Both the position numbers and the translations under genes were made by a program. From Datura wrightii (lineage: Eukaryota > Streptophyta > Magnoliopsida > Solanales > Solanaceae), in contig JASDFA010000020.1 of the NCBI GenBank assembly GCA_035772735.1, positions 11,821,501 to 11,885,500 on the forward strand: DNA of 64,000 nt. The letters are read 5' to 3'. The notes beneath the pieces were generated by a model that was not told the DNA's origin, did not search any database, and saw nothing but the letters and a program-made list of their open reading frames with translations. Shown here piece by piece: positions 10,899 through 22,939 of the stretch (within the stretch, counting starts at the first letter, position 1; every line of letters starts with the position of its first letter).

Positions 10899-12082
10899 CC
10901 CCACTTCGGTTTAATTTCATTTAAATCAATAAGAATTTCTAGAAAACGCAGAGAAACAGAGAGAGACGAAGAGGGGTAGTATATTATCGTTCAATTACGC
11001 TGCCAAACATAGTCTAAACTCAAATTAACCCCAGGTACCGAGGTATTTAGCAGCAGGGAGCATTCCTACGGATTTAGTTTCGCGAAATACGGCCGACAAA
11101 TCGTCGAGCTACCAGGCTAAGGTAAATGGAATTGCTCCAAACTAGTGTCTATGTGCTTCTAGCCGTAAAGTGAATACTTCTCCCTTTTGGACTTCTGAAA
11201 AATAACAAGTTTTCGACTGTCTTTTGATAAGCCTAAGTTTAGGCTATAATTATATCGAAAGTGACGCCGTCCTTCAGAATAATGTTGTATTTAGTACTAA
11301 TTGACGTGTTTATGAATGCAGCGGGGAGATTTGGCTAGAATACTGACCGAGCATCGTCCGACAGTCGGATAACTCGAGGTTAAGGTACGTGAAGTTGTTC
11401 TTCGGCAAGTTAGTAAGTATTAGCTTTGTGAATCATAGTAAACTCCGTATTTGAAACTCTCGGAGTTGAATGTTGAGAATTGAATAAGTTTAGTAAATTC
11501 TGGCTTGCGTTGCCGTATCGTATTTTAGTCCGAAAGATAGAAAAGCATGCGCCAAAGGGCGAGTTAGCATTCCAGATTTAGTGTAGCTTATTGTATGATT
11601 AGCAAGCATGTTATAGAATAAAAGGAAACAGATTTTCAGAATATAACCTAGTAAAGTAAAATCAGATAGACAAACAGTTTCAGGGCTACAGACTAGCCAT
11701 TCAAACAGACGAGATATTGGCTACAGATTAGCCATTCAGACAGATAGTACCCTGGCTACAGATTAGCCAACAGTTAAAGAAAGATCTCAAAATCTATATA
11801 ATCAGTAAAGAATCAGTTAGCACAGAAACAAATCAGAATAAGAAATCAGATTACAGATAGTCTTTTTCAGTTACACATGTTTGCTATTTATGTGTGCTAT
11901 TTGTTTGTTGAGACTTGATGTGGCGTGAGGGCACCTATTGAGCATCCTCGCCGCCTATGGGTTGGTAATCGTGTCGCCCACTAAGCGGGTGGGTTTTACG
12001 TCACTCCAAGGAGTGGCATGCCGTCCCCAGCTTGGATGAAGGTGGGATGCAGCTTTCCCCACAGCAGTCTGATCAGCATTAC

Positions 12083-12262
12083 AGGTGCAGCTCCGGTTTC
12101 AGATAGCCCTGTTGAGTTTTGTGTCCAGGGAACCAGACCCTATCTGTTACTGTCTGTACATTCAGTTATTGTAGGTGTAGCTCCGGTTTCAGATAGCCCT
12201 GTTGAGTTTTGTGTCCAGGGATCCAGACCCTATCTGTTACTGTCTACACAGGAGTCCTCCAG
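12083..12262 (+). repeat. 90-bp tandem duplication inside LTR
   Basis: Two units sharing CTCCGGTTTCAGATAGCC (12091 and 12181) and CCAGACCCTATCTGTTACTG, with a 90-bp period. The same duplication occurs in the second LTR near 19900, so it predates the split of the two LTR copies. Confidence 0.8.
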
Positions 12263-13318
12263 ACCCAGACACGGTTGCTTATATCGGAGGCTATGGCCCG
12301 AGCCGGAGACCCAGGGGGCCGGTAGAGGAGCTCCGAAGTGAGTAGATGAATGGAGCAACTTATTTTTGGTTGGTTTTGACCCGGGTAGGGGTATATAGAT
12401 TGTTTGCTTGCTTGGCGCCATCCGGCTTATGGGGGTTGGTATTGGCTCTTGCTTGCTACTTGTATATCTATTTACGTGTTATATACTAGTTACTAGACAG
12501 CAGGCCGTCGCGTTTACAGGTACGCCTCCGCCTTATCAGTACAGAAAGCATGATTCGGTTCTTATCAGTTTCTTCAGATACAGTTGTCTCCTGCCATACA
12601 ACTTTGCTAGATATGCTATTTATATTCAGTTGTTTCAGTTATATTATTTCAGTTGCTTTGCATACTCAGTACCAGTGGTACTGACGCCCAGTGGGCGCTG
12701 CATTACTTACCTGCAGGTACTCATAGATGAGGAGGCGATCCCTCGTGATCCTAGCCAGCGCAGAGTCATCAGCTCCCGTCATCCGGAGCTTGATATTTCA
12801 GAGGTTTATATCATTTCATTTTTGTTGTACAGTACGGGTAGGTCGGGGCCCTGTCCCGACCATCTTATCAGTATTCTTAGAGGCTTGCAGTCTGTATATA
12901 TTCCCTGTGGTCAGTTGAGCCGGTCGTGTGAGGCCATGCAGTTGTTATAGTTGTTTAGCATTTTAGTTTATGTTGGCCGTGTGAGGCCTTAGTTTGACAG
13001 TAGTGGTGACCTTGCCGGTCACGTAGTTATTCAGCATTTTACTGTGGGGTTACAGATAACTAGACAGCATGGTGGCTTTGTCGGCCCGCATAGGGTTCCC
13101 CCTTGTAAGTATGTTTCTGGTTAGCTGTTATTACAGGTACAGGTGGCTATAGGCCAGTTGGCCGGAGGCTGTGTTTACAGCCTTTATATAGCCCTTTGTT
13201 TCCAGAAATCTGAGTCAGGATCAGCCAGGCACCAGATGTGCTTAGGCTCACCAGTTAGCAGTCTAGGTCCTACTAGGGCACCAGGTGCCAGTCATACCCC
13301 CCAAGGCGGGGCGTGACA

Positions 13319-13910
13319 GTGATCTTATTATTTAAAATAATTTTGAAAATGAGGATTTGAGGAGAAGAAAAATTACAAGAATAGAAAAATATTTTGGTGA
13401 ACATTTTTATACTTGCCTTGTTTATAGTAATCCTAAAATATATTATGATGTTATTTCTTCTCTTTGTGCATTAGTTTCAAAAAAGCCAAATGTTGATAAA
13501 GTGCTATAGTGAATTAATATTTATTGTACTAGAGGGGTACAATGATGCTAAGTGGATCTCAAAATTCATATGTGATTATGAGTTTATTCTTGGTGGTGTG
13601 TAATAATGTGAAATCAGCCAAATAATTTATAATTGGATCGATTATGAAATTTGAGTTTGTTACTTTGGAGTTGGCTGGTATTGAGGCTAAGGCATCTTAA
13701 TAAAGTTCTAGGTTTTAAATAAATCTAATGTGTCTATATATTGTGATTAGCAAGTAACATTAGCTGCAACAAAAAAATAAATTTTTCAATGGCAATAAAA
13801 CATATGTATTTGAGATATAATGTGATAGAATGTTGTTAAGATATTAAATTATATTCATGAATTATGTGAGGTCAGAAGTGAATTTAACTAATCGTCTAAT
13901 CAAACCTTTG
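13319..13910 (+). pseudogene. Old copia remnant, reverse transcriptase to RNase H end (copy 1)
   Basis: Starts with the GTGAT duplication and continues the copia interrupted at 10662. Decayed pieces include IEKYFGEHFYTCLV..YYDVISSL (a linker before reverse transcriptase) and GYNDAKWISKF. After these come an FVTLELAGIEA segment, and YVRSEVNLTNRLIKPLG, the typical RNase H C-terminus near 13862-13912. Most of the reverse transcriptase is deleted. The stretch is repeated at 21129-21720 with about 15 differences. It ends where gypsy gag sequence begins, at about 13910. Confidence 0.7.
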
Positions 13911-16900
13911 GGAGTTCTTTTTACGGGATATAGCTATATTGTGGTACGAGAGTTGGGAAAGGTCCCGAGGGAGAGATGTTACCCCTCCGACCTGGACCAG
14001 CTTCTCGGAGGCCTTCCTAGATCATTATTTGCCACGAGAGATCCGGCAGGCCCGGATGGATCAGTTTTTACATCTGGAGCAGGGGGCGAGGAGCGTACGC
14101 TAGTATGCTTTACAATTTGACTCCTTAGCCCGTTATGCTCCAGCATTTGTTGATACTATGCCAGCTAGAGTTCACAGATTTATTATGGGTCTGAATCCGG
14201 AATATACTAAGGCATGTATGACGGCGACGTTGCGAGAGGATATGGACATTGCCCGAGTACAGGCTTTTGCTCAGACCATAGAGGGTCTTAGACAGCGGCA
14301 GCAGAGTAGTAGACAGACCAGTCAGGAACAGCACCGCAGAGATAGACCAGATGACATAGAAAGGGAAGCTCATAGAGGACCCAGGCCACGACTATCAAGT
14401 AGCCCCCTAGACCCCCACCTCCTCCACAGCAGCAACAACAACGAGGTAGATATGTTCATAGAGGGCAGTCAGAGCCCAGTGGCAGTTCCAGAACAGTAGA
14501 GTCCCCGCAGCAGAGAAGGGGAGAGCAGAGCAGATTTGCACCCTCATCCTGCCCTAATTGCGACCGACCTCACGCCGGAGCTTGTAGATATGGCTCCACT
14601 GGGTGTTATATTTGCGGACAGGAGGGGCATCGGATGAGAGATTGTCCGACCAGAGGTCAGGGGAGTAGAGGTAGTCAGGACAGGGGATCTGCAGGGCTAC
14701 AAGTTCCAGCACCCTCAGCGGGGCGTAGGCCTTCAGGTTTAGTAGGCAGAGGCCGAGGTAGATCAGGAGCTTCCAGTTCAGGTACGGGTTCAAGTCGTAC
14801 TTATGCACTACCAGGGAGGCATGATTCAGAGGCGTCTCCAGATATAGTGACAGGTATGCTGACTATCTATTCATGCCCTGCTTATGTATTGATTGATCCA
14901 GGATCCACCTTGTCATATATTACCCCATTTGTGGCACGAAAGTTCAATATTGCACCAGAATTATTACAGCAGCCCTTTTCAGTATCCACGCCCGTCGGTG
15001 ACTCTATTATAGCTAGCAGAATTTACCGAGAGTGTACAGTAGAGGTTGCTGACCGCCAGACTACGGTAGATCTGGTAGAGCTAGAAATGATAGACTTCGA
15101 TGCCATAATGGGTATGGATTGGCTGGTGCCGTGCTTTGCCAATGTTGAATGTTGGACCAAGACGGTCCGATTCCACTTTCCAGGAGAAGCAGTGCGGGAG
15201 TGGAAGGGCAGCACTGCTACGCCAAAAGGTAGGTTTATTTCCTACCTTCAGGCGAGGAAATTGATATATAAGGGATGTATTTACCATCTGGTCAGAGTTC
15301 GAGATGTTCGGGCAGAATCTCCGACACTCCAGTCTGTTCCGGTGGTGAACGAGTTCCCTGATGTGTTTCCAGATGAGTTACCTGGTATTCCCCCAGAAAG
15401 GGAAATAGATTTTGCTATTGATTTATTACCAGGCACCCAGCCTATATCGATTCCTCCCTATCGTATGGCTCTTGCAGAACTCAAAGAGTTGAAGGAGCAG
15501 TTGAAAGATTTACTAGATAAAGGTTTCATCAGGCCTAGTACTTCGCCATGGGGTGCGCCGGTTCTATTTGTGAGGAAGAAGGATGGCTCGCTCCGTATGT
15601 GCATAGATTATCGGCAATTGAACAAAGTTACAGTAAAGAACAAGTACCCGCTCCTCAGAATAGATGATTTATTTGATCAGTTACAGGGAGCCAGATACTT
15701 CTCTAAGATTGACTTGCGGTCCGGATATCATCAGGTTCGGGTACGTGAAAGAGATATTCCTAAGACAGCGTTCAGGACCCGATATGGACATTTTGAATTT
15801 CTAGTCATGTCCTTTGGGTTGACGAATGCCCCGACAATATTCATGGACCTGATGAATAGTATTTTCAGACCTTTCCTGGACTTGTTCGTAATAGTGTTTA
15901 TTGATGACATTCTGGTGTATTCTCGCTCTGAAGCAGATCACCGGACTCATTTGCGGACAGTGCTCCAGATTCTCAGGGACCGCCAGTTATATGCCAAGTT
16001 CTCCAAGTGCGAATTCTGGCTTAACTCAGTAGCCTTTCTGGGGCATATTGTGTCGGATGCTGGTATACAGGTTGACAAGCAGAAAATAGAAGCAGTCAAA
16101 TCATGGCCTAGGCCTACCACTCCGACTGAAGTCCGTAGCTTTCTGGGATTAGCGGGATATTACAGGAGGTTTGTCGAGGGATTCTCTACTATAGCGGCGC
16201 CCCTGACTAAACTGACACAGAAGGCAGTGAAGTTTCAGTGGACAGAGGCATGCGAACAGAGCTTCCAGGAACTGAAAGACAGATTAAACTCCGCCCCAGT
16301 GTTAGCATTGCCGGAAGGTACAGAGGGTTATTCAGTGTATTGTGACGCATCAGGCATTGGGTTGGGTTGTGTGTTGATGCAGCATGGTAAAGTGATTGCA
16401 TATGCTTCCAGACAGCTGAGGAAACACGAAAAGAATTACCCTACCCACGACCTGGAGTTAGCCGCAGTGATCCACGCTTTGAAAATGTGGAGACATTTCA
16501 CAAGAGCCTACAGTATATCTTCACTCAGAGGGAGTTGAATCTGCGGCAACGTTGCTGGTTGGAGCTGTTAAAGGATTATGACGTGAATATTCTATACCAC
16601 CCAGGAAAAGCCAATGTTGTAGCAGATGCTCTTAGTCGTAAGTCCATGGGTAGTTTGGCGTATTTGCAGCCCGAGCAGCGGGAATTGGTCAGGGAGATAC
16701 ATCAGTTAGCTAGCCTAGCCGTTCGTGTAGCAGAAGCAGAGGACGGTAGAGCGGTAATTCAGAACACTGCCGTGTCATCATTAGTTGCGGAGGTGAAAGA
16801 ACGGCAATATGAGGATCCTGACCTAATCCAGCTTAAAGATTATATTCCACAGGGGAAAGCGCCAGATTTTTGAGTAATAGAGGATGGAGTGCTACGTTGT

Positions 16901-18211
16901 AAGGGTCGTCTGTGTGTTCCAGATGTTTTAGGCCTTCGCCAGCAGATTATGAACGAGGTACATTGCGCCCGCTATTCCCTCCACCCTAGCGCGACAAAAA
17001 TGTACCATGATATCAAAGAAAACTACTGGTGGCCAGGTATGAAAAGAGAAATTTCTGAATTTGTAGCCCAGTGTCCTAACTGCCAACAGGTGAAAGCAGA
17101 ACATCAGAAACCAGGCGAGTTGACTCAGGACATAGCTGTGCCTCTCTGGAAATGGGAAGCAGTAAATATGGATTTTGTGGCACGTTTACCCCGTACTAGA
17201 CATAGACATGACTCTATATGGGTGATAGTGGACAGATTGACCAAATCAGCTCATTTCCTGCCAGTAAGAACTACCTTCTCGGCCGAAGATTATGCTGAGT
17301 TGTATATCCGTGAGATAGTCAGATTGTATGGAGTGCCAGTATCCATTATTTCAGACAGAGAAGCACAGTTTATAGCTAGATTCTGGCAGTCGTTTCAGAG
17401 AGGTCTGGGTACGCAGATTAAATTGAGCACTACATTCCACCCTCAGACAGATGGGCAGGCTAAACGCACCATTCAGACGCTCGAAGACATGTTACGAGCG
17501 TGTGTGTTAGATTTCGGTGGTGGCTGGGATGAACATTTGCCCCTAATTGAGTTTGCTTATAATAATAGCTATCACTCAGCCATTCAGATGGCGCCTTTCG
17601 AGGCATTATACCGGCGAAAGTGCAGATCACCGGTTGGTTGGTTTGAAATAGGAGAATCAGCGATGATTGGGCCAGACATCATTCAGCAGTCAGAAGAGAA
17701 AGTAAAGCTTATTAGAGAACGCCTATTGACTGCACAGAGTCTCCAGAAATCATATGCAGATGTACGGCACAGTAACCTAGAGTTCGATGTGAATGACTGG
17801 GTATTTCTAAAAGTGTCTCCGATGAAAGGGGTGATGAGATTCGGCAAGAAAGGTAAGCTCAGCCCAAGATTTGTCGGGCCATATTAGATTCGTAGAAGAA
17901 TTGGCCAAGTGGCGTATGAGTTGAACTTGCCGCTAGAATTAGAATCTGTTCATCCAGTCTTTCACGTATCCATGCTAAGGAAATGCTTGGGAGACCCGTC
18001 AAGAGCAGTTCCAGTCCAGGATATCCAGGTTACAGAAGATCTGGCCTACGAAGAGGTTCCAGTAGCTATCCTAGACAGACAGATTCGCAGATTGAGAACT
18101 AAAGATATTGCGTCTGTCAAATTATTATGGCGTAACAGGAACCGAGAGGAAATGACGTGGGAGGTTGAGGAAGATATGAAAGCTAGATATTCTCACTTAT
18201 TTCAGGCCTAG
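13911..18211 (+). pseudogene. 5'-truncated Ty3/gypsy gag-pol (element B), chromovirus
   Basis: Starts inside gag, about 150 codons in compared with element D. Order: gag tail with a GAG-to-TAG type stop at about 14104; a one-base frameshift near 14400; CCHC zinc knuckle CYICGQEGHRMRDC near 14605-14646; aspartic protease (VLIDPGSTLSYIT); and reverse transcriptase with the FIDD active site near 15900. RNase H is broken near 16497 by a deletion of roughly 43 bases. Integrase follows with zinc finger CPNCQQ, but the third catalytic residue is changed (GQAKRT where D has GQAERT). The C-terminal chromodomain (REEMTWEVEEDM) ends at 18211. Further in-frame stops lie at 16871 and 17885. The chromodomain and protease style indicate the Tekay/Del lineage. 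It is inactive, and it lacks a 5' LTR and primer-binding site. Confidence 0.9.
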
Positions 18212-18440
18212 TTAGGCGACAGGTATGTCCGTGTTATTACTTATGCAGTACCTTGTGGTTATGTATGTATAAATGAGAAAGATTGATGTTTAGGAACATT
18301 ATAGTATTGTGTGGAGTACCAGCATTGGACTTTTCTATGTTTCAGGATTTATGGGATAGTCCATATTACAGAGGAAACTCTGCCGAAAATTTTCTAGAAA
18401 CAAGTCGAATAAGTTGAGAAGTCCTCTAGATAGCAGTTTA

Positions 18441-18474
18441 CATTCGAGGACGAATGTTCCTAAGGGGGGGAGAA
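18441..18474 (+). promoter_or_regulatory. Hairpin and polypurine tract of element B
   Basis: CATTCG-AGGA-CGAATG (18441-18456) is a perfect 6-bp stem. It is followed by TAAGGGGGGGAGAA, the polypurine tract abutting the 3' LTR. Known role of the tract: plus-strand primer in reverse transcription. Confidence 0.7.
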
Positions 18475-21128
18475 TGTTATACCCCGTAAGATTTCCGGCA
18501 CCTAGATGGCCTATTCGCACGATGGTTAAGCATATTTGAAAGCCATACGTGCTAGAGAAAGGCCCGGGAAGGGATCGGACGGGTAACCTATCGAACCATC
18601 GCGGAAGGAGCCGAGGCAGAGCCCCTCCGCAATGGCAACGTGCCACGGAGGTGGAGCCTCCGTGTTGGCTCCGTGACACGTTGGGCCTGTCCAGGCCCAA
18701 GTATATAAAGCCCCACTTCGGTTTAATTTCATTTAAATCAATAAGAATTTCTAGAAAACGCAGAGAAACAGAGAGAGACGAAGAGGGGTAGTATATTATC
18801 GTTCAATTACGCTGCCAAACGTAGTCTAAACTCAAATTAACCCCAGGTACCGAGGTATTTAGCAGCAGGGAGCATTCCTACAGATTTAGTTTCGCGAAAT
18901 ACGGTCGACTAATCGTCGAGCTACCGGGATAAGGTAAGTTGAATTGCTCCAAACTAGTGTCTATGTGCTCCTAGCCGTAAAATGAATACTTCTCCCTTCT
19001 GGACTTCTGAAAAATAGCAAGTTTTCGACTGTCTTTCGATAAGCCTAAGTTTAGGCTATAATTATATCGAAAGTGACGTCGTCCTTCAGAATAATGTTGT
19101 ATTTAGTACTAATTGACGTGTTTATGAATGCAGCGGGGAGATTTGCTAGAATACTGACCGAGCCTCGTCCGACAGTCGGATAACTCGAGGTTAAGGTACG
19201 TGAAGTTGTTCTTCGGCAAGTTAGTAAGTCTTAGCTTTGTGAATCATAGTAAACTCCGTATTTGAAACTCTCGGAGTTGAATGTTGAGAATTGAATAAGT
19301 TTAGTAAATTCCGGCTTGCGTTGTCGTATCGTATTTTAGTCCGAAAGATAGAAAAGCATGCGACAAAGGGCGAGTTAGCATTCCAGATTTAGTGTAGCTT
19401 ATTGTATGATTAGCAAGCATGTTATAGAATAAAAGGAAATAGATTTTCAAAATATAACCTAGTAAAGTGAAATCAGATAGACAGACAGTTTTAGGGCTAC
19501 AGACTAGCCATTCAAACAGACGAGATATTGGCTACAGATTAGCCATTCAGACAGATAGTACCCTAGCAACAGATTAGCCAACAGTTAAAGAAAGATCTCA
19601 GAATCTGTATAATTAGTAAAGAATCAGTTAGTACAGAAACAGATCAGAATAAGAAATCAGATTACAGATAGTCTTTTTCAGTTACACATGCTTGCTATTT
19701 ATGTGTGCTATTTGTTTGTTGAGACTTGATGTGGCGTGAGGGCACCTATTGAGCGTCCTCGCCGCCCCTGGGTTGGTAATCGTGTCGCCCACTGAGCGGG
19801 TGGGTTTTACGTCACTCCAAGGAGTGGCATGCCGTCCCCAGCTTGGACGAAGGTGGGATGCAACTTTCCCCACAGCAGTCTGATCAGCATTACAGGTGCA
19901 GCTCCGGTTTCAGATAGCCATGTTGAGTTTTGTGTTCAGGGAACCAGACCCTATCTGTTACTGTCTGTACATTCAGTTATTATAGGTGTAGCTCCGGTTT
20001 CAGATAGTCCTGTTGAGTTTTGTGTCTAGGGATCCAGACCCTATCTGTTACTGTCTACACAGGAGTCCTCCGGACCCAGACACACTTGCTTATATCAGAG
20101 GCTATGGCCCGAGCCGGAGACCCAAGGGCTGGTAGAGGAGCTCCGAAGTGAGTAGATGAGTGGAGCGACTTATTTTTGGTTGGTTTTGACCCGGGTAGGG
20201 GTATATAGATTTTTTGCTTGCTTGGCGCCATCCGGCTTATGGGGGTTGGTATTGGCTCTTGCTTGCTACTTGTATATCTATTTACGTGTTATATACTAGT
20301 TACTAGACAGCAGACCGTCACGTTTAAAGGTACCCCTCCGCCTTATCAGTACAGAAAGCATGATTCAGTTCTTATAAGTTTCTTCAGATACCGTTGTCTC
20401 CTGCCATACAACTTTGCTAGATATGCTATTTATATTCGGTTGTTTCAGTTATATTATTTCAGTTGCTTTGCATACTCAGTACCAGTGGTACTGACGCCCA
20501 GTGGGCGCTGCATTACTTGCCTGCAGGTACTCATAGATGAGGAGGCGATCCCTCGTGATCCTAGCCAGCACAGAGTCATCAGCTCCCGTCATCCGGAGCT
20601 TGATATTTCATAGGTTTATATCATTTCATTTTTTTTGTACAGTACGGGTAGGTCGGGGCCCTGTCCCGACCATCTTATCAGTATTCTTAGAGGCTTGCAG
20701 TCTGTATATATTCCCTGTGGTCAGTTGAGCCGGTCGTTTGAGGCCGTGCAGTTGTTATAGTTGTTTAGCATTTTAGTTTATGTTGGCCGTGTGAGGCCTT
20801 AGTTTGACAATAGTGGTGACCTTGCCGGTCACGTAGTTATTCAGCATTTTACTGTGGGGTTACAGATAACTAGACAGCATGGTGGCTTTGTCGGCCCGCA
20901 TAGGTTTCCCCCTTGTAAGTATGTTTCTGGTTAGCTGTTATTACAGGTACAGGTGGCTATAGGCCAGTTGGCCGGAGGCTATGTTTACAGCCGTTATATA
21001 GCCCTTTGTTTCCAGAAATCTGAGTCAGGATCAGCCAGGCACCAGATGTGCTTAGGCTCACCAGTTAGCAGTCCAGGTCCTACTAGGGCACCAGGTGCCA
21101 GTCATACCCCCCAAGGCGGGGCGTGACA
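18475..21128 (+). mobile_element. 3' LTR of element B (family 1)
   Basis: 2654 bp, starting TGTTATACCCCG and ending GCGTGACA, then GTGAT at 21129-21133. TATA box at 18702-18710, with the same GC-rich dyads upstream as in the first LTR. The sequence after it duplicates the sequence after the solo LTR, so the GTGAT here is a copy of that target duplication and not evidence for an independent insertion. Confidence 0.92.
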
Positions 21129-21900
21129 GTGATCTTATTATTTAAAATAATTTTGAAAATGAGGATTTGCGGAGAAGAAAAATTACAAGAATAGAAAAAT
21201 ATTTTGGTGAACATTTTTATACTTACCTTGTTTATAGTGATCCTAAAATATATTATGATGTTATTTCTTCTCTTGGTGCATTAGTTTCAAAAAAGCCAAT
21301 TGTTTATAAAGTGCTATAGTGAATTAATATTTATTGTACTAGAGGGGTACAATGATGCTAAGTGGATCTCAAAATTCATATGTGATTATGAGTTTATTCT
21401 TGGTGGTGTGTAATAATGTGAAATTAGCCAAATAATTTATAATTGGATCGATTATGAAATTTGAGTTTGTTACTTTGGAGTTGGCTGGTATTGAGGCTAA
21501 GGCATCTTAATAAAGTTCTAGGTTTTAAATAAATCTAACGTGTCTAAATATTGTGATTAGCAAGTAACATTAGCTGCAACAAAAAAATAAATTTTTCAAT
21601 GGCAATAAAACATATGTATTTGAGACATAATATGATAGAATAGTTGTTAAGATATGAAATTATATTCATGAATTATGTGAGGTCAGAAGTGAATTTAACT
21701 AATCCTCTAATCAAACCTTTCGGAAGAAAATTTATAAATGACATTTCAATGAGAATGAGGCTTTTGTCAAGTTGTATATCAAACATGATGGTAACCCAAC
21801 CTATGCAATTGGAGATCTGATGAGTTAGGTTCATGTGGATAATAATAAGTCATTGTTTGATCTTGTGCACTATCAAATTTGTCTCATCTGTGATCTATTA
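21129..21900 (+). pseudogene. Old copia remnant, RNase H end (copy 2) and 3' continuation
   Basis: 21129-21720 repeats 13319-13910 at about 97.5% identity by eye. It then continues past the breakpoint with GRKFINDISMRMRLL, the natural extension of copia after YVRSEVNLTN-PLIKPFGRK. This copy therefore has the original right-hand context, and copy 1 has lost it. Confidence 0.7.
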
Positions 21901-22259
21901 TAGTGTGTGTATAGTATAAATCTGCAAGGAAAGTGGGGTTGAGTTGTAAACTCTTAATCTATTATCATATCGTTTTATAAGTACCGTATTGCTCTACAGA
22001 ATACACATGATGAGGAACCTATATGAATGTGAAGTAGAGCCACTTTATAAAATTGTGATAGATTTCTAGAGCATTCACGAATACCAAGACATGCGTATGG
22101 CCTCTCAGCGCAAAACCACAATAATGATAAAGGCTATGCAAGTATAATATGATATAATAAGACCATGAGTTTACAAGAGAATTTATCGTTCATAAAAGTT
22201 CTAAACTTCACCAATTGTTATGTAATTTTAATCTTATTTTATTTAGATCTGGTTCATAG
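21901..22259. other. Unassigned AT-rich stretch
   Basis: Probably the 3' untranslated part or LTR of the old plus-strand copia. No coding or terminal signal is recognised. Confidence 0.3.
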
Positions 22260-22703
22260 TGTTAGGAACGAAATAATCAAGTGTCATGCGGAAGCCAACA
22301 AAGCAAACCTCGAAAGATAATAAACAAGAAGACTAACGGAATATATGAAAAGAGACACAATAATTTAACATGGTTCGACCAATCGACCTACATCTACAAG
22401 AAGATTAGCAATCCACTGTATAAAAGAGAGTATAAAATATTGAGAAAAATAACCTCACAAAATGAAAAGAGATTCACACAAGTAGCAGTGTAACACTTGC
22501 ATCTCACAAATTCTCCCCCTAAATAGAACTCTCAAATATTTTAAACTACATTTGAATGCTACGAAGATAGAAAGAAGGAACCTCAATTTATAGAATCCAA
22601 AACCTTATCCTACAGGAGAAAGGATTAGTCAAATATGAAAATTTTATTTTCCTTTTAGGAAAAAAATCAATTATGGTAAGAAAGTCAAAGCAAACACCCA
22701 ATA
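22260..22703 (-). mobile_element. Ty1/copia LTR, type A
   Basis: 444 bp beginning TGTTAGGAACGAAATAAT; on the minus strand it starts TATTGGGTGTTTGC, probably a mutated TGTTGGGTG. A polypurine-like complement (ATTCTCCCTCTTGACC) follows at 22704, which makes this a 3' LTR of a minus-strand element. A related start (TGTTAGGACCAAAACAAT) occurs at 39777. No target duplication could be tested because the partner LTR is truncated. Confidence 0.65.
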
Positions 22704-22939
22704 ATTCTCCCTCTTGACCTGAATTTCTGATAAAATAAATTTATTATACCTTCCTCACGTAATCTTCAACACGTTAAATCTCCATCTCCAAAGTTCCGCC
22801 GTTAAATTTTTATCTTTATACAGAGTAATACTCTAATAAAATTTCTCAAATAAAAATCTTCACTAGTGTTAAGTGGATTGTGGCTAGAACTAAATCCGGC
22901 AAGATGAACACCCGTTTTGAACCTCACTCTGATACCACT
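22704..22939 (-). pseudogene. Short copia internal stub with primer-binding site
   Basis: Only 236 bp between a polypurine-like tract on the left and CTCTGATACCAC (22927-22938), the complement of the initiator-methionine tRNA site, on the right. It carries no coding capacity. It looks like the join of the 3' end of one element with the 5' end of another. Confidence 0.5.

Larger units (their letters stand above)
10663..13318 (+). mobile_element. Solo LTR of a Tekay-like gypsy (family 1)
   Basis: A 2656-bp unit that starts TGTTATACCCCGTAAG and ends GGGGCGTGACA, flanked by perfect GTGAT copies at 10658-10662 and 13319-13323. No interior follows directly, so it is a solo LTR, normally made by LTR-LTR recombination. 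It is about 97% identical by eye to the LTR at 18475-21128, and related to the LTRs of element D. Its longest open frame (12408-12950) repeats in the second LTR with changes and has no gene-like features. It interrupts the old copia between integrase and reverse transcriptase. Confidence 0.93.

Noticed and set aside
10637..10979. Overlapping Arg/Gly/Pro-rich frames on both strands near the LTR start
   Set aside because: They arise from the palindromic GC-rich dyads, which read open on both strands. The same shadows recur at 18335, 43680 and 51507.
12408..12950. 180-codon open frame in the solo LTR
   Set aside because: The matching frame in the second LTR (20218-20613) is shorter and altered. 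Composition is that of LTR DNA and no domain is visible, so it is chance.
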